Shown here piece after piece: positions 1-10,789 of a DNA stretch of 64,000 nt. A model generated the notes under the pieces. The model searched no databases and was not told the DNA's origin. It saw nothing but the letters and a program-made list of their open reading frames with translations. Position 1 is the first letter of the stretch. Each line of letters begins with the position of its first letter. Source of the stretch: Euglena gracilis (lineage: Eukaryota; Euglenida; Euglenophyceae; Euglenales); the NCBI GenBank assembly GCA_039621445.1, contig CP154957.1, positions 42,379,474-42,443,473 on the forward strand, read 5' to 3'. The position numbers were made by a program, and so were the translations under genes.

Positions 1-170
1 TCCCATCGGCCGTCCAGGGGAGGGGAAGCAACATGGATCCTCAAAAAAAGGGACACCAAAACACGCAAAAAAAATAAACACAAAATAATGCAAAATAAAC
101 CCGCAAAATCCATGTAAAATCCTTTAGGAACTACCCCAGGATGTGCACTATTCCACTGGAGAAGACTTGC

Positions 171-307
171 ATCCTCGCGTTTGTGGCCCTCGGGTTGCCA
201 CAGAGGCCGGCCCTGCCCCAGCATCGAGTGCCCCAGGGCGACGAACACACGGGCGAAACATCGCAGGTGGAGGAAGGAGAAGAGGCTGGCGAGCAGCACG
301 GCGCGCT
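171..307 (-). CDS. CC2D2A: CC2D2A-like exon: transglutaminase-like domain start
   Basis: The acceptor is CTGCAG just upstream of 307. The open frame gives RAVLLASLFSFLHL, then FVALGHSMLGQGRPLW, which corresponds to the HAVLLCNYF and G-x-A stretch of animal CC2D2A. The downstream limit is unclear; no clean GTG donor was chosen. Confidence 0.65.
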
Positions 308-3300
308 CTGCAGGGGAGGCGCTGCCTGCGGCACGCTTCCCCTGGCCCAGCCAGTGTGGCTGGCAACAGGGGAAAAATCCCCCCAGAATCAAAAATTGCC
401 AGAAACACACACCACAAACGGAAAAAAGGAATTTCACAAAACTTGAAAAACACGAGAGGTGTTCACTTCATATCAAATCTTTAGCAAACCACACTCCATC
501 CAGTGAGTGTGGTGAGAAAACTGCTCGAAAAAGTGTCGAGTGGTCTGGGAAACAGCTAACAGCTGTTTCCCAGACCACTCGCCTGCAAAATGCTACTCAT
601 GCACGATTGAAGGCGGTCATGGTCTTTGATGAAGACTTGAAAGAGTCGTTAAAAAATGCACTCAAAACGTTTTTTTTTGAGAATCTTCAGTGTTGTCCCA
701 AAATAGTAGGTTCCCATGATTCTCGGGCTGGCCTCAAGGGGGGCGGGAAACCGAAAAAATGTTTGTGTCCCTCCCTGGTGGCATACCTCAGGGGCACAGG
801 GGGAGGCGTGGGCGGCTGCCAGCACCTCGGCAGGGGGTCCGCCACTGCGGCTGGGGGGGCAGGGGCAGCGGGGGCCGGTCGACCCGGGCAGGGATGTCCG
901 ACACAAAGCGGGCGACATGCGCTGCGTCGGACCATCCCGAGCGGCGGGGCCAGCGCCGTCAAGTACCTGCGGCAATGGCGGGCTGGCGGGGCAAGACCCC
1001 ACACAACGTTGCAGCAGTGGGAGGGCGGCTAAGACATTCCATGATGGCTGGTGGGCATGGACGGGATGGCTTCTCGCCGGTGGGAGGGGGCTGGTGAATG
1101 GCGATGTGGCAAAATTTGGGCCAGAAACAGCCAAGACTTTCCCGTGCAGAAAACATCTGAAAATCTGATGCCATTTGGAGAATTTTGAAACCCTGAGGAG
1201 CTAAAAGCTGAAAAAAAAAATCCACTTGTGGCCAAGAAAAATTGGGACGATTTCAGATCATTCCTTTTTTTTTTTGGGCATTGTTTGTTCAGCTTTTCTT
1301 TTTATTAAAAATGATGGTGAAAATATGAAAACACATTCCCTGACACGACTTCTCATCCACCCAAATTGTTGCGGGTCTCAATGGACAAAACTGAAATCCT
1401 CTGGGTGCAACGCAGCAAACGCGGCGTACCTGCACACGAGGACGGAGGTCCCTTGGAGGGTGGTTGCTGACAGGCAGCAAACAGTGTCGCCTTAAAACAG
1501 GTTACAACATTGGAAGGATTCCCCGCCTCCCAAACAAAAGCCATGAAAGTTCACGCTCACGCGACATGCTCACAGGAGGACAGCCCGCCCGGGCCTCCGA
1601 CGTTGAGGCCTGGCCGCCAGGGCGTGCACCGCGCGGCCGGTGGCCTCGTCACTCCCTGACCCGCCGTGCAGCCGAGCGCGCAGGTCCGCCTCCCATCGGC
1701 GGGCGAACTGGTGGACGGCGAGGGGCTCCCCGGCCTCGGCCCGCAGTTCCCCGGCGTGCGGCGGCGGTGGGGGCGGCGGGGGCTGGAGGGAGGCGGCATC
1801 AGGGCGCCATCAGGCCATTATTGTGGCGATGGGCGTACTGATGTTGTGTTGGCGTTGTGGGGGAAAGGTGAGCGTGTGAGGGTGACTGAGTGGGTGAGCA
1901 AATGAGTGAGTGAGTGAGTGGATGCCAATGCCTGTGTGTTGCACACAAGGTTGGTTCTTGATCTTGGGTTTTGGGGGGTCTCGAGGAAACCCGATATATT
2001 GACCCCCCCCCCGATATGGCCGATATTTGCTAATTTGAGTATTAATCCCCCCCTCCTCCAGGCTGAATGCCTGGCCTGATGAAAGAACACTGGGGGTGCT
2101 TCCCCTGCGACTCCCCCCGCGACCCCCCCCCCCCGCGACCCCACTCTGAACCGTATTCAAGCGCTCAAGGACATGAAAATCCACAGTAATTAGGAATTTG
2201 TCGCACAAGTAGGAATGCAATTACAAAAAACCTTTCCTTAATTGGACCTATTTTTGGACCAAGTGGCATGCAAATTCCTAATTGAGATCTAGAATTAGAA
2301 AAAAATGATGTCATGCAAATCACGTGTGACCTGTTGAAAAACCCATTTCCCCCCGCGACCCCAACAAGCAACCCCCCAGATGATCATCTTTGCCAATGTC
2401 ATTATAATGCTTCTTGAAAGCAGCCATGGCAGAAAATGAGGTGTCTGACGGGGGGGGGGGGAAACGGCAGTTTATGTTATGCCCCCCCCGATATTGCCGA
2501 TATTTTTCAACATTTTTGGGGCGACCCGAAATTTTCGATATTTTCGAGATGGCTGATATCGGCCGATAACCAAGAACCAACCTTGTTGCACAACTTGCCA
2601 CGTCCACCCATTTTGTGGAATGCCTAACATGATGGCAATTCTAAACATGCGGCTCAGATCCTTTTTTTAAAAAAAAATGGAAACAGCACAAGCTTCCCTG
2701 GGCTGTAAAACAAAGGATTGCCGACAGGCTTTGGTTCATTGTTGACTGGCAGAGTTCAGGCTTTCAGATGAATCGCGTCTATCATATCTATGCTGGTGTG
2801 AACATTTTGGAAAAACGTGTTTTAAAAGAAATGGCTTTTCCATCTACAACACGCCAAAAACCTTTTAACCTTGAATATGGCAACGCTTGTGTCTGCATTT
2901 CCATTGGCATTATCCCCTCCCCTTTTCACTGCCCCAAATAGCCAATGTGATTTGAACTGCGTCTCATAGCACCATTCTCACCCCAAATCCCCTGCAAGGA
3001 ACAACTCCAATCCCATCATCACAGGAGGGGTGCGGCAGCAAAGCCTGGTCGCCGGTTGGCGCACATCATAGCCCAGCAGCACCGCCGGCATCTCCAGTGG
3101 GCACCGGCCCCCCGCCGGGGACGCACAGCACAGCGTGCGGAACGGCAGCCGGACGGAGCCGAGGAGGCGGCGCTCAAAACCACGCTGCTGAGGCTCCGCT
3201 GCCACTGCGGTACTGGAGCACCGTGCCAAGAATCACCCGGGCAGCACGGAAGCTGTCCTTGGACGCCCGCAGGGCTTCAGGGGAAGAGGGCAGTGGCTTC

Positions 3301-6300
3301 GATTCTGGCATCCGTTCGACTTTCTTCCGTCCTTGCGTTGAACTGTCCAATGAATTTTGCACAGTGGGGGGTGACCAACACCACACACCCTTTTCATGAG
3401 AAAATGCATCATAAGAGGTTAGGGGATGGTCCATGAAGCCTGTTACATTTGAAACCACTTTCATCACAACAATGCAGGATTTCTATGACAACCTATACCA
3501 GCTTCAGCCTTTGGTGGCACTTGCACGGGACACGGTCGTACACGTGGAGCTCGAGGTCGTCTGAAAGCCACTGCAGGTCTTCAAAGGTCCAGCGTGATGC
3601 AGCAACAGGGAGGTGGAGAGTGTGGCGGAATGCGGGCGACTCCCCCGCCGACACTGGGGTGCAGGTTGTGGAGCCCTGGAAGGACACCTCCACGTAGGGC
3701 TGCAAGACTGTGGCACAAATGGGAGGGTGAGGAATGAGAAAATGGCGCTTTGAGGCAAGGATATCCAACAACAAAAACAGCAGCAACGGCAGCAGCAGCA
3801 GCAGCAGCAACACCCTAGGGTGTGCTTTGTTAGAAGAGAGATTTGACCAAGAGATCCAGCGCATACACTCATCTCACGGCTTGCTGTGGTCCCACCAGGG
3901 TATTAAGTAGGGGTGGTCCTGGACCCCCTCTCCCCCCCGGGGGGGGAGGAGGTCGACCCCCTCCTCCCCTCTGGGTAAAAAAAAACCGTCACACGAAATG
4001 GAGGAATTTTTTTTGAGGGGCTACAAAAGTGCCCCAAAATTGCGTTTTCAGGGGAACGTTTTTTTCCCGCCAAAATGACAGAAGAGACGATAAAAGGTCA
4101 AATCCGCCAGCGCAAAGGGCTGGGGAAGAAGTCCTTTTGGTTTCGGGGGGTCCCTGGATCCCCTTGGGGGGGGGTGCCCCAAATTCTCAAAAATTGGCCA
4201 AAAACAAACTGAAAGATTCTGGTTACGTCATTGAGTGGCACAAATCCACTCTCGCTCCTGCCTGTATCTGTGGGCAGGGCTGTATGGAAAAGCCTTTAGG
4301 GTTCTATCAACCACCCCCCACCACTCCACTTCCAAAACCCCTGGAGTTAATACCATCTGGTTTGGGTGGTAGGTTGTGTTTGCATTTTCCCCCTGAGTTC
4401 TGACCAGATCTTTTATTCAAGAAGTCCCAGTAGGTTCTTATAAAGATATTCAAGAAGTTCCAGTGCGTTTTACAGGTTCATTCAGGATCTGAATGCACCC
4501 CCCCTGCCAGCGAGTGATGAGATCACCTTCATTCAGGCACTACTCTACATGATGGAAACAAATACATTTGCACGGAGGCCAAGATGAAATTCCTTGCACC
4601 AGAACGACGCCAGACTGGCACAGCCAGCCACACCACACGTGCTGCCCCACATACACACACCCGGCGAGGCGGTGCCCGAGGGCGGGGCGCGGCGGGGCAA
4701 GCCCAGGCCCTGCGCGATGTGCAGCCGCACCTCCCCGAGCCCGGCGGCGTCCGCCTGCCGGGCGTACCGTGCGGGCCGCAGGCCGGCAAGGGGGGCGAAG
4801 AACGCCCGAAGGGCCCGGGGCAGGCGTTCATTGAGCGTGGTACACAAAGTTGTTGTGTTTATTTTGGTGTTCATGTTGAACCACGAAATGCCCACCTTGC
4901 TGGAAATGAGTGTCTGGCCGGGAGGAGGGTGCCGGCGGGCTCGGGGGGCGGCTGCGTCACCACGGTGGGGAGGAGCCGGACGTGTGGGACAAGGCGATGC
5001 CTGTGTCCAGTGGTGATGGTCATGGGCATGGGGAGGAACAGCAGGAGGAGGATGGAAGAACAGAAAGAACACTGTTCCCTCCCTATCTCTCTCTCTGTGT
5101 GTGTGCGTGGATGGGTGGGTGGGTGGGTGGGTGGGTGGGTGCACACGTGCACTCAAGGAAGGTGATTCAGTGCTGCAATGTGGTTCACCCACAGCAAACA
5201 CTGCCAAAAGAACCCCAGAACCGAAAAAGGTGAGGTGAATTCACCAAAAGATCACAACAGGGGGGAAAAAGATAGGGGTTACGTGGGAGGGTGGGTAGGG
5301 GCCACTTTGAATTTAGCGCTTTTGGTCAGAATGGCTGGAAACTCCCTGGTGGAAGGGGGGGTCAAAAATGGCTGAATGCCTTTTAATAATTGTTTGAAAA
5401 AGAAGCATTTGTGGAAAAAATGACCCCCCCCCCAGGGTCGGTGAGCAATATCCAGACCCGGAAACTGCAAAAATAACTTGCAAACAAGAGTACATTTGTG
5501 GAGAGCGAGGAATCCAGCTGCGTATATCCGTGTGTTCATGTGAAAATGATGCTATTGCGATCTAAAATGATAAATTGAAAATAAACTAATTCAAAGAGGG
5601 TGGCACCATTCAACATGGGATAAAATCATGCATACAGCGAACCTGATGCTGTTGCTTTTGGCGACAATCACCTGATCAACGTCCCCATCGTGCAGCACAC
5701 TCAGCGGAATTCGGACCTGATCAGACCCAAAAAGGTCCCGGATGACCAATGATAATTAAAATGGACACGGCACCTGTGTGAAGCCACGGAAACTGAAGCA
5801 GCAGCAACTTCAACAAACAAAAAACTTCACCACGTCTCTTGTAACAGACAGACCTTTTGACGACTGGCTCTCTGGTCGCCTCCACTTTCATTTTGCTCAG
5901 GACTGAATAGGTGATTACTGCACTCGTATGGCAAAATCGTTTCCCCTCTCTGGTCCACATCAGGAGGTACATCGTCTTGCAATCTGCAACAAATGTGGGT
6001 AAATTGCATTGTCACATTTGAAATATGGTGACTATGGGATTTATTAATTCATTGGCTGGTTCAACGGGAGACGAGCATACACAAAAAAACACAGCAACGT
6101 TTAAAATATTTGGTGTTTGAAAAAAAAGGGCGTAGCTGTTGAAGGATAGTAACGACACTGCCAGGCACCATACTGTTTTCGCCTTCCCTTCTGGCGACCC
6201 AGCGCCGCCTGCTCCATCACTCGTTTGTTCAGAGGGTCGAACGGGTCCAGCTGCCCCCCGAGCACCGCCGCCTTCACATCCTCCCAAGGGGCTTCGCCTT

Positions 6301-8204
6301 CCGGGGCCTTGCCGCCGTCCGCCACCTGTGACGAAAGGCCGACAACCTCAGCGCCGATCACTGTCATTCCGCAGAACAGCCAATGTCCCCACCCCATGCC
6401 ACACACTGCAGCGCCTCCGCCAACCAGACCACCATGCCGATACTGGCACACCGAGCTGTCATCTGATCCAGGCTCTGGGGGCACCACCGGCATGGGTTTC
6501 TTAAAGACCCCGGGGGGAGTCCCAAAGACCGGCTGGAAAGAGGTGTTGGCTGAGCCCCCATCCCCCGCGGGGAGGGGGGGGGGGTCCGGGGAGGGGGTCC
6601 AGCCGGCTGGCAGCTGTACCTGGTTCGGACCACAAAAAACAGCAAACACGCCCAAATCCAGCTGGGTTGGTTGGCATCTTTCAGCCAAAAATGGCAGGCA
6701 GTGAAAACCCAACACCACTCAACCGCATTTTTTTCAAAAATCTTCGGTCCAGCCCGGCTTCGCTGGGCTGGCCCGACTTTATTTCAGTGGACCCAGTGGG
6801 GGGGTCCGCAGGGAGCTGCTGGCTGGAATAAATATGCTGGCTGGCTGGCTGGCTGGACCTCCCCCCTCCGGGGAGTGGGTCCCCTCTGGCCAAAGAAACC
6901 CCTGACTGCCGGAGACCACCGCACAGCCACGCGGATCTGCCCGGCCCAGCGCGGCGGGAGGTCACCCGGACCGTCGGGGACCGGTTGTGCCGCCATGCCG
7001 CCCGGGCTTTCGTCGGGGCAGAACGGAACCACGTGGACGCCCTCCTATGGGAGGACAGGCAAATCTGGGCCCACACAACGCACGCGCAAATGCCCCTCAG
7101 CCCCAGCTCGATGTTGGCCAGGGGGAGGCGTTGCGGCCCACACCTCGAGGGGGACGGCGACGTCCGCGACGCACTGCCGCGGCTGCCACGGGACACTCTC
7201 GACCAGCCGCAGCGCGACGCCCCCCGGCCGGGCGGGGAACGACAGCCGCACCGCCGACCGCAACGACACCTCAAAGGCCGGGGTCAGAGGGAACTTCCTG
7301 CGTGACGGAGTCGAAGTTGGGATGGGCCGAATGCTGTGCTGTGGCCAGGGGCAGAAAACATGCAATATCCACGGACACTGAAGAATGCTCAAATAACAGC
7401 AAACATCTTACCCCTTCCTATGGAAAAAAAATGTAGCAAGCTGGTGAAAATCTGGGAAGCTGGGGGAAAGCGTACAAAAAAGTGCAAAAGCGTGCCGATG
7501 TTGGGACCTTCAAACAAAAAAAGATGCGGCTTGAAAAAAACTCGAAAACTTTCTTCTGCAAAGCGCCAAAGAGATAAATTGACATTTGCAGGGTTGTCTG
7601 GTGCCCCTCCTTGGGCCCAACAACAGGTGGAGTTTTTCGCTGGAGTTTCGCTTTGCAGAAATCGGCGCCATGCCATTGCTGAGATGGGCGTGTCCTTCTG
7701 CTTGACGGGCCGCTGGGGTGGTCCCAATCCCCTCCCCCTCATCAAATCGGGGGTGTACTACACATGAATTTTTTTTGAATGCGAGGATGGCGTCCGTTTG
7801 TCAGGAACCCCTGGAGGGCACTGGGGAATCTGGGCCGTTGGGACCTTGCAGGTGGAAAGGTCAACACCTCTCTCCGGCCAAGGGGGATGATACAATCAGC
7901 AACAAAAAGCAAAATTGCATGCACGGTGCGTGTGTGCATGCCTGCGTGTGTGGATGTGCGTGCATGTTTGTGCGTGTGCGTGCGTGCGTGCGTGCGTGCG
8001 TGTGCGCGCGCGCGCGCGCGCGTGTGTGTGCGTGTGTTGAAAATGATGGCATTTAGCCCAAAAAGCACACCATGTCTCGAGAGTCTGGCCGTCAGCTGCC
8101 ACGACGCAACAATACTGTGTCCGCCGCAGCAGCGCCATACCCTCCCGGCTCATCCCTTGACTTGTGGACGCATCCTCGGCAGCACCTGCAGCCGGGGATT
8201 GCAT
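171..8204 (-). CDS. CC2D2A: CC2D2A-family ciliary transition-zone protein (multi-exon gene, C-terminus off the left edge)
   Basis: Ten exon islands on the minus strand read in order as the C-terminal half of a CC2D2A/MKS6-type protein: a beta-rich N-terminal module, a DPxDP linker, a C2 domain and the start of the degenerate transglutaminase-like domain. Diagnostic matches are VEVSFQ and LLGYD in the C2 domain, ARFVSDIPA before the transglutaminase-like part, and RAVLLASLF inside it; animal CC2D2A has closely similar strings at the same relative places. The family builds the MKS module of the ciliary transition zone that gates membrane traffic into cilia. The 3' end lies beyond base 1. The 5' part (coiled-coil region in animals) was not found; its exons may lie between 8.3 and 12.8 kb or may be too diverged. 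Introns are 0.1-1.5 kb and carry a TIR element (1946-2585), a MITE (6491-6904) and a perfect hairpin (537-581). Family assignment is firm; single exon ends are approximate. Confidence 0.85.
537..581. repeat. Perfect 21-bp intronic hairpin
   Basis: Arms 537-557 and 561-581 are exact reverse complements separated by AAC. A second, shorter hairpin (CCACACTC / GAGTGTGG, 488-511) lies just before it. No element ends or direct repeats were seen around it. Confidence 0.9.
826..921 (-). CDS. CC2D2A: CC2D2A-like exon: ARFVSDIPA motif
   Basis: Frame AHVARFVSDIPARVDRP matches the conserved ARFVSLIPF segment of CC2D2A. The acceptor GACGCAG precedes 921 and a GTGCTGG donor follows 826. The 3' half is proline-rich; an alternative donor (GTATGC, about 787) in another frame is possible. 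Confidence 0.55.
1630..1782 (-). CDS. CC2D2A: CC2D2A-like exon after the C2 domain
   Basis: After CTCCAG the frame reads a proline run, then GELRAEAGEPLAVHQFAR and RWEADLRARLHG, ending at a GTGCAC donor. Length and charge pattern fit the helical linker between C2 and ARFVS segments of CC2D2A (there ESIREKFES...KFQAEC). Confidence 0.55.
1946..2585. mobile_element. 640-bp non-autonomous TIR element with TTGCACA target duplication
   Basis: The 15-bp ends CAAGGTTGGTTCTTG (1946-1960) and CAAGAACCAACCTTG (2571-2585) are exact inverted copies. A direct TTGCACA lies immediately outside both ends (1939-1945 and 2586-2592). The interior has C-runs and GATAT/CCGATA palindromic words; no coding sequence was seen. 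It sits in an intron of the CC2D2A-like gene. Confidence 0.75.
2593..3064. other. Intron sequence, nothing recognised
   Basis: AT-richer sequence between the TIR element and the next exon. No long frame, repeat or RNA gene was seen. Confidence 0.5.
3065..3204 (-). CDS. CC2D2A: CC2D2A-like exon: C2 domain, second half
   Basis: Frame GFERRLLGSVRLPFRTL then LEMPAVLLGYD ends at a GTGCGC donor. Animal CC2D2A has RWLGSVKMPFSTIYF and IPPVLLGY here, so this is one of the strongest family matches in the gene. Confidence 0.8.
3534..3707 (-). CDS. CC2D2A: CC2D2A-like exon: C2 domain, first half
   Basis: After CCACAG the frame reads VLQPYVEVSFQGSTTCTP, SPAFRHTLHLPV and DDLELHVYDRV, the usual C2 strand pattern (PFVEVSFQ ... 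NPxWN ... L.I.V.D). A GTGTCC donor follows. Confidence 0.8.
3900..4170. repeat. Dispersed repeat, copy A (pairs with 30520-30800)
   Basis: The block GGGGGTCGACCCCCTC..., CTGGGTAAAAAA, TTTTTGAGGGGCT, CCCAAAATTGCGTTTTCA and GCGCAAAG/GCGCGAAG recurs in the same order at 30520-30800. No coding capacity was seen. Confidence 0.7.
4171..4660. other. Intron sequence, nothing recognised
   Basis: Moderate-GC intron between two exons of the CC2D2A-like gene. There is no convincing frame or repeat. Confidence 0.5.
4661..4962 (-). CDS. CC2D2A: CC2D2A-like exon(s): entry to the C2 domain
   Basis: The distal part reads LGEVRLHIAQGLGLPRR, fitting the VRL.VHI.RA..IPVR strand that opens the C2 domain, and ends at a GTGTGTATG donor. 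The proximal part (about 4889-4962) follows GACGCAG. A small AT-rich intron may separate the two parts, but no good acceptor was seen at its end. Confidence 0.55.
5111..5140. repeat. (GGGT)n microsatellite
   Basis: Uninterrupted GGGT repeats, about seven copies, in an intron. Confidence 0.9.
5208..6173. other. Intron sequence, nothing recognised
   Basis: About 1 kb of AT-richer sequence with short G-runs. No convincing frame, no long repeat. Confidence 0.5.
6174..6325 (-). CDS. CC2D2A: CC2D2A-like exon: LDPFDPLN linker
   Basis: After CGTCACAG the frame reads VADGGKAPEGEAPWEDVK, then LDPFDPLNKRVMEQAALG, ending at a GTATGG donor. Animal CC2D2A has a DPNDPxN motif at this position. Confidence 0.65.
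6491..6904. mobile_element. MITE, CAGGGGTTT family, copy 1
   Basis: The left end CATGGGTTTCTTAAAGACCC and the right end AAAGAAACCCCTG are imperfect inverted copies. Flanks ACCACCGG and ACTGCCGG agree at 6 of 8 positions. The interior (CCAAATCCAGCTGGGTTGG, TTTATTTCAGTGGACCC, GCTGGCTGG runs) is homologous to the copy at 17198-17676. Confidence 0.65.
6920..7010 (-). CDS. CC2D2A: CC2D2A-like exon: beta-strand module
   Basis: Frame GDLPPRWAGQIRVAVRW ends at a GTGGTC donor and fits the GKLxxSVAW strand region of CC2D2A. The upstream acceptor was not identified, so the start is approximate. Confidence 0.5.
7144..7297 (-). CDS. CC2D2A: CC2D2A-like exon: beta-rich module
   Basis: After GTCACGCAG the frame reads KFPLTPAFEVSLRSAVRL, then GGVALRLVESV and CVADVAVPLE before a GTGTGGGCC donor. 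It matches the ADFRIHFGQIFNLKI / L.LQVYETV / LAEVSLPIP series of CC2D2A strand by strand. Confidence 0.7.
7920..8038. repeat. (GT)/(GCGT)/(GC) microsatellite
   Basis: Alternating purine-pyrimidine tract that includes a long GCGCGC core, a Z-DNA-prone sequence, ending 33 bp from a CC2D2A-like exon. Confidence 0.9.
8071..8204 (-). CDS. CC2D2A: CC2D2A-like exon, most 5' one found
   Basis: After TCCCTGCAG the frame reads MQSPAAGAAEDAST, then RRTQYCCVVAADGQTLET and a GTGTGCTTT donor. The strand-like QYCCVVAADGQTL fits the FTVHLNHKEVSRT position of CC2D2A just before the 7144-7297 exon. An alternative acceptor is GGCTGCAG nearby. Confidence 0.5.
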
Positions 8205-10738
8205 CTGCAGGGAAGCAGCCGCAGACACATTCAGGGATGGGGCTGGCTGTGGCCAAACCTCCCATAAAAGCCACCCTGCCCTGTAACAGCGGGGGGAATG
8301 GGGATTTGACCTGAACGGGAGTAATTGACAACAGGAGAAATTCTTGTCGGGAAAAAAAATGGCCTGCCCTAACCCCCTCCCCCCGAAAAGAAGCCCCCGG
8401 GGGCTTCTATTCGGAACGTTGGTCGAAAACCGAGGGGGGGGGGACTATTCGGAAAAGTGGTCGAAAACCAGGGGGTCCGAGAATTATCGAAGAAAATTAT
8501 TTGTGGGTCCACATGTCCTACCTTTCCAAACCATGTCAAATTTGCTGCAAATGTTACTCTTGTGGATGCATTGGATCAAGAAACATAAAATCACCCAACC
8601 CTCATTTAACCAATGCCTGAAGAAACCAAATTGCCATCCGTCCCAATTGACAGATCCATGGGCAGGGGCCTACCGTTCCGGGTGGGGGCACTATTCGGAA
8701 TTTTGGTCGAAAACCGAGGGGGGGGCTTCTATCCGGGGGGGGGGGGCACTATTGAGGGGGGCTTCTATTCAGGAGGGGGTTTAAAGCGGCCAGGAAAAAG
8801 CATGTACAAAAAGGTCTTGGCAACTCATTTATCAAGGATATTCATCAGAATTAACATTGAAACCCAGATTTTCCCAAATCCCAAATACAAAATTGCAAAA
8901 TCCAAAACTTCAAATTGCAAATAAAAAGCACATACTTTCCTTTTCGATTATCGACGATTTGAACAAGTGTTTCGGCACAAATAATTGACGAAGCGAAAAC
9001 TTTTGGGTATTCACTGGAGGAAATTGGATTCTTCTTAAATTTGCAAGGAAAAAACTTGGCTGGATCCTTAAAATGGTGGGGAAAATCCTGGAGAAAATCC
9101 GTCCAAAATTTCTTCCCACAGCAATTTTTCCCCTTACAGGCTACATTTTTTCTCCCTCCCGGTACGGAAGACAATCCGGTACCAAGAGCCATAAAATTTT
9201 AGGGAAATGCCCCTTCGGGTTCCGTAAAAACAAATCAACTTTTTCAGCATGAAACGTTTTGACATTGGGGGAGAAATTCTTTGGCTTCATGGAATCCCCC
9301 AGACCCCAGCTGGAAGGGTGGGGGAGCTCAAACCCACCTGGTTACAGATGCACAGGAATGGCTCGTCGCAACAGGTCTTCAATCGATGCCCGGTAAAAAG
9401 ATGCCTTGATGCAGTGACAATTCATTTTCAAGAACATAATACATAAGAGAGGATGGGGGAGGGGTCTTTCACAGGGGTTTCGGGCCAAAAAAAAATGTGT
9501 CTCAGGGGGTGAATTTGCGTGTTTTCGAAACCCAGTGCCGTAAAAAAACTGTCACGACAAACCTGTCTTTTGCCTAATAACAATAGCATAACTTTCTTCT
9601 GAGGGGAGTTAAACAGGGTGCAGAGGGCAAATGCTTAAGCGAAAAAAATCTCCACCAGAAACATCGGGGGGAGGATGCAGGTTCTGGGGGGAACTGATTT
9701 CTGGCATCATTGGCCTATCACCCATTTTTGTGTTCTGATTCATTTTTTTAATTTGAGCCCTTTGACATTCGTGTCAATGGTCGCCATGCCATGCCTTTTG
9801 CACCCCATGTCCAGTGCAAACCATTGCTTACCGACCCTGGGAAAATGGAAATGGGCACAGCTGTATAAAAAAATCCAATCGACCTCTTAATACACCAAAT
9901 TGATGAAATTTTCAAATGATGGTTCGCAATAAACTCTTTTTGTGATGGCAAGCAACTGCTTTTCTTATAAAAAAATAATTAAGCTCCAGTTTCACACAGA
10001 ACACCTTGCCCATCCCAATGGGCAAGGTGTCTCTCACCATCCACCATACTCTCACCATCCACCATTTGACCATCATTCAAAACAAACACCCAAAAAATGC
10101 ATATTTTGGATCCGCTGGAAACTTACCAGGGGGGCTGAGTTTGATTTCTTGCTTTCACCCCAAAAATCTTTACTTTATTGGATTCCCAGAAACACAAAAA
10201 CATTGCTTTGACATGCTGCGCCATGCTAGGAGCATTTGCTAATTTTGGCATCCCAAAGAATCACGTTTTGAGAAACTTTTTGGTCAGGCTGTGTGCTTGT
10301 AACAAAAAAAAGGAAAATGTTCCTATTATATTTTTTTTTTGCTAAAATGCCTCCAAAACGTCACAAAAAATCATTCCCAAGAAAAAAACCCCCAAAAAAT
10401 AATGGTGCAACTGAATGAAACCAAACCATGCAACAGGGGGGACGTGAAACGTGGCTCGTCAAACAGCCAAAAAGCACAAATGAAACCAAGACATTTCCCC
10501 CCTGTTGGAACTCCACAGACTGTGAACTTTTCTATTGGACGGACCGAGGAAAGAATTTCATCTTCTCTTGGAGGTATCTTCACTTTGAAATCTGCCTTAA
10601 AAAAAGCCCCCAGGCTTCACGTCATCTCTGGAGTCTTAGGTTTTGGAATGGCGCCTTGCCTTTTGGATTCCAGGTCAATCTGCCGTGGGTGCTATTTTTC
10701 AGAAACACCACATTTTTTTGATTGTTTGGGGGAGGGAC
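8205..10738. other. Low-GC intron or intergenic DNA
   Basis: It holds a cluster of the word CTTCTATTCGG with G-runs at 8385-8780 and otherwise no recognised gene. The 5' exons of the CC2D2A-like gene would be expected here or further right but were not identified. Confidence 0.5.
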
Positions 10739-10789
10739 TTTCTTAAGCACCGCACCCCCAGGGGGGTGGTTCGGCTGGCTGGCTAAAAG

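Noticed and set aside
181-1168. Plus-strand frames of 150-283 codons at the left edge
   Set aside because: The minus strand there matches CC2D2A; the plus frames are GC shadows.
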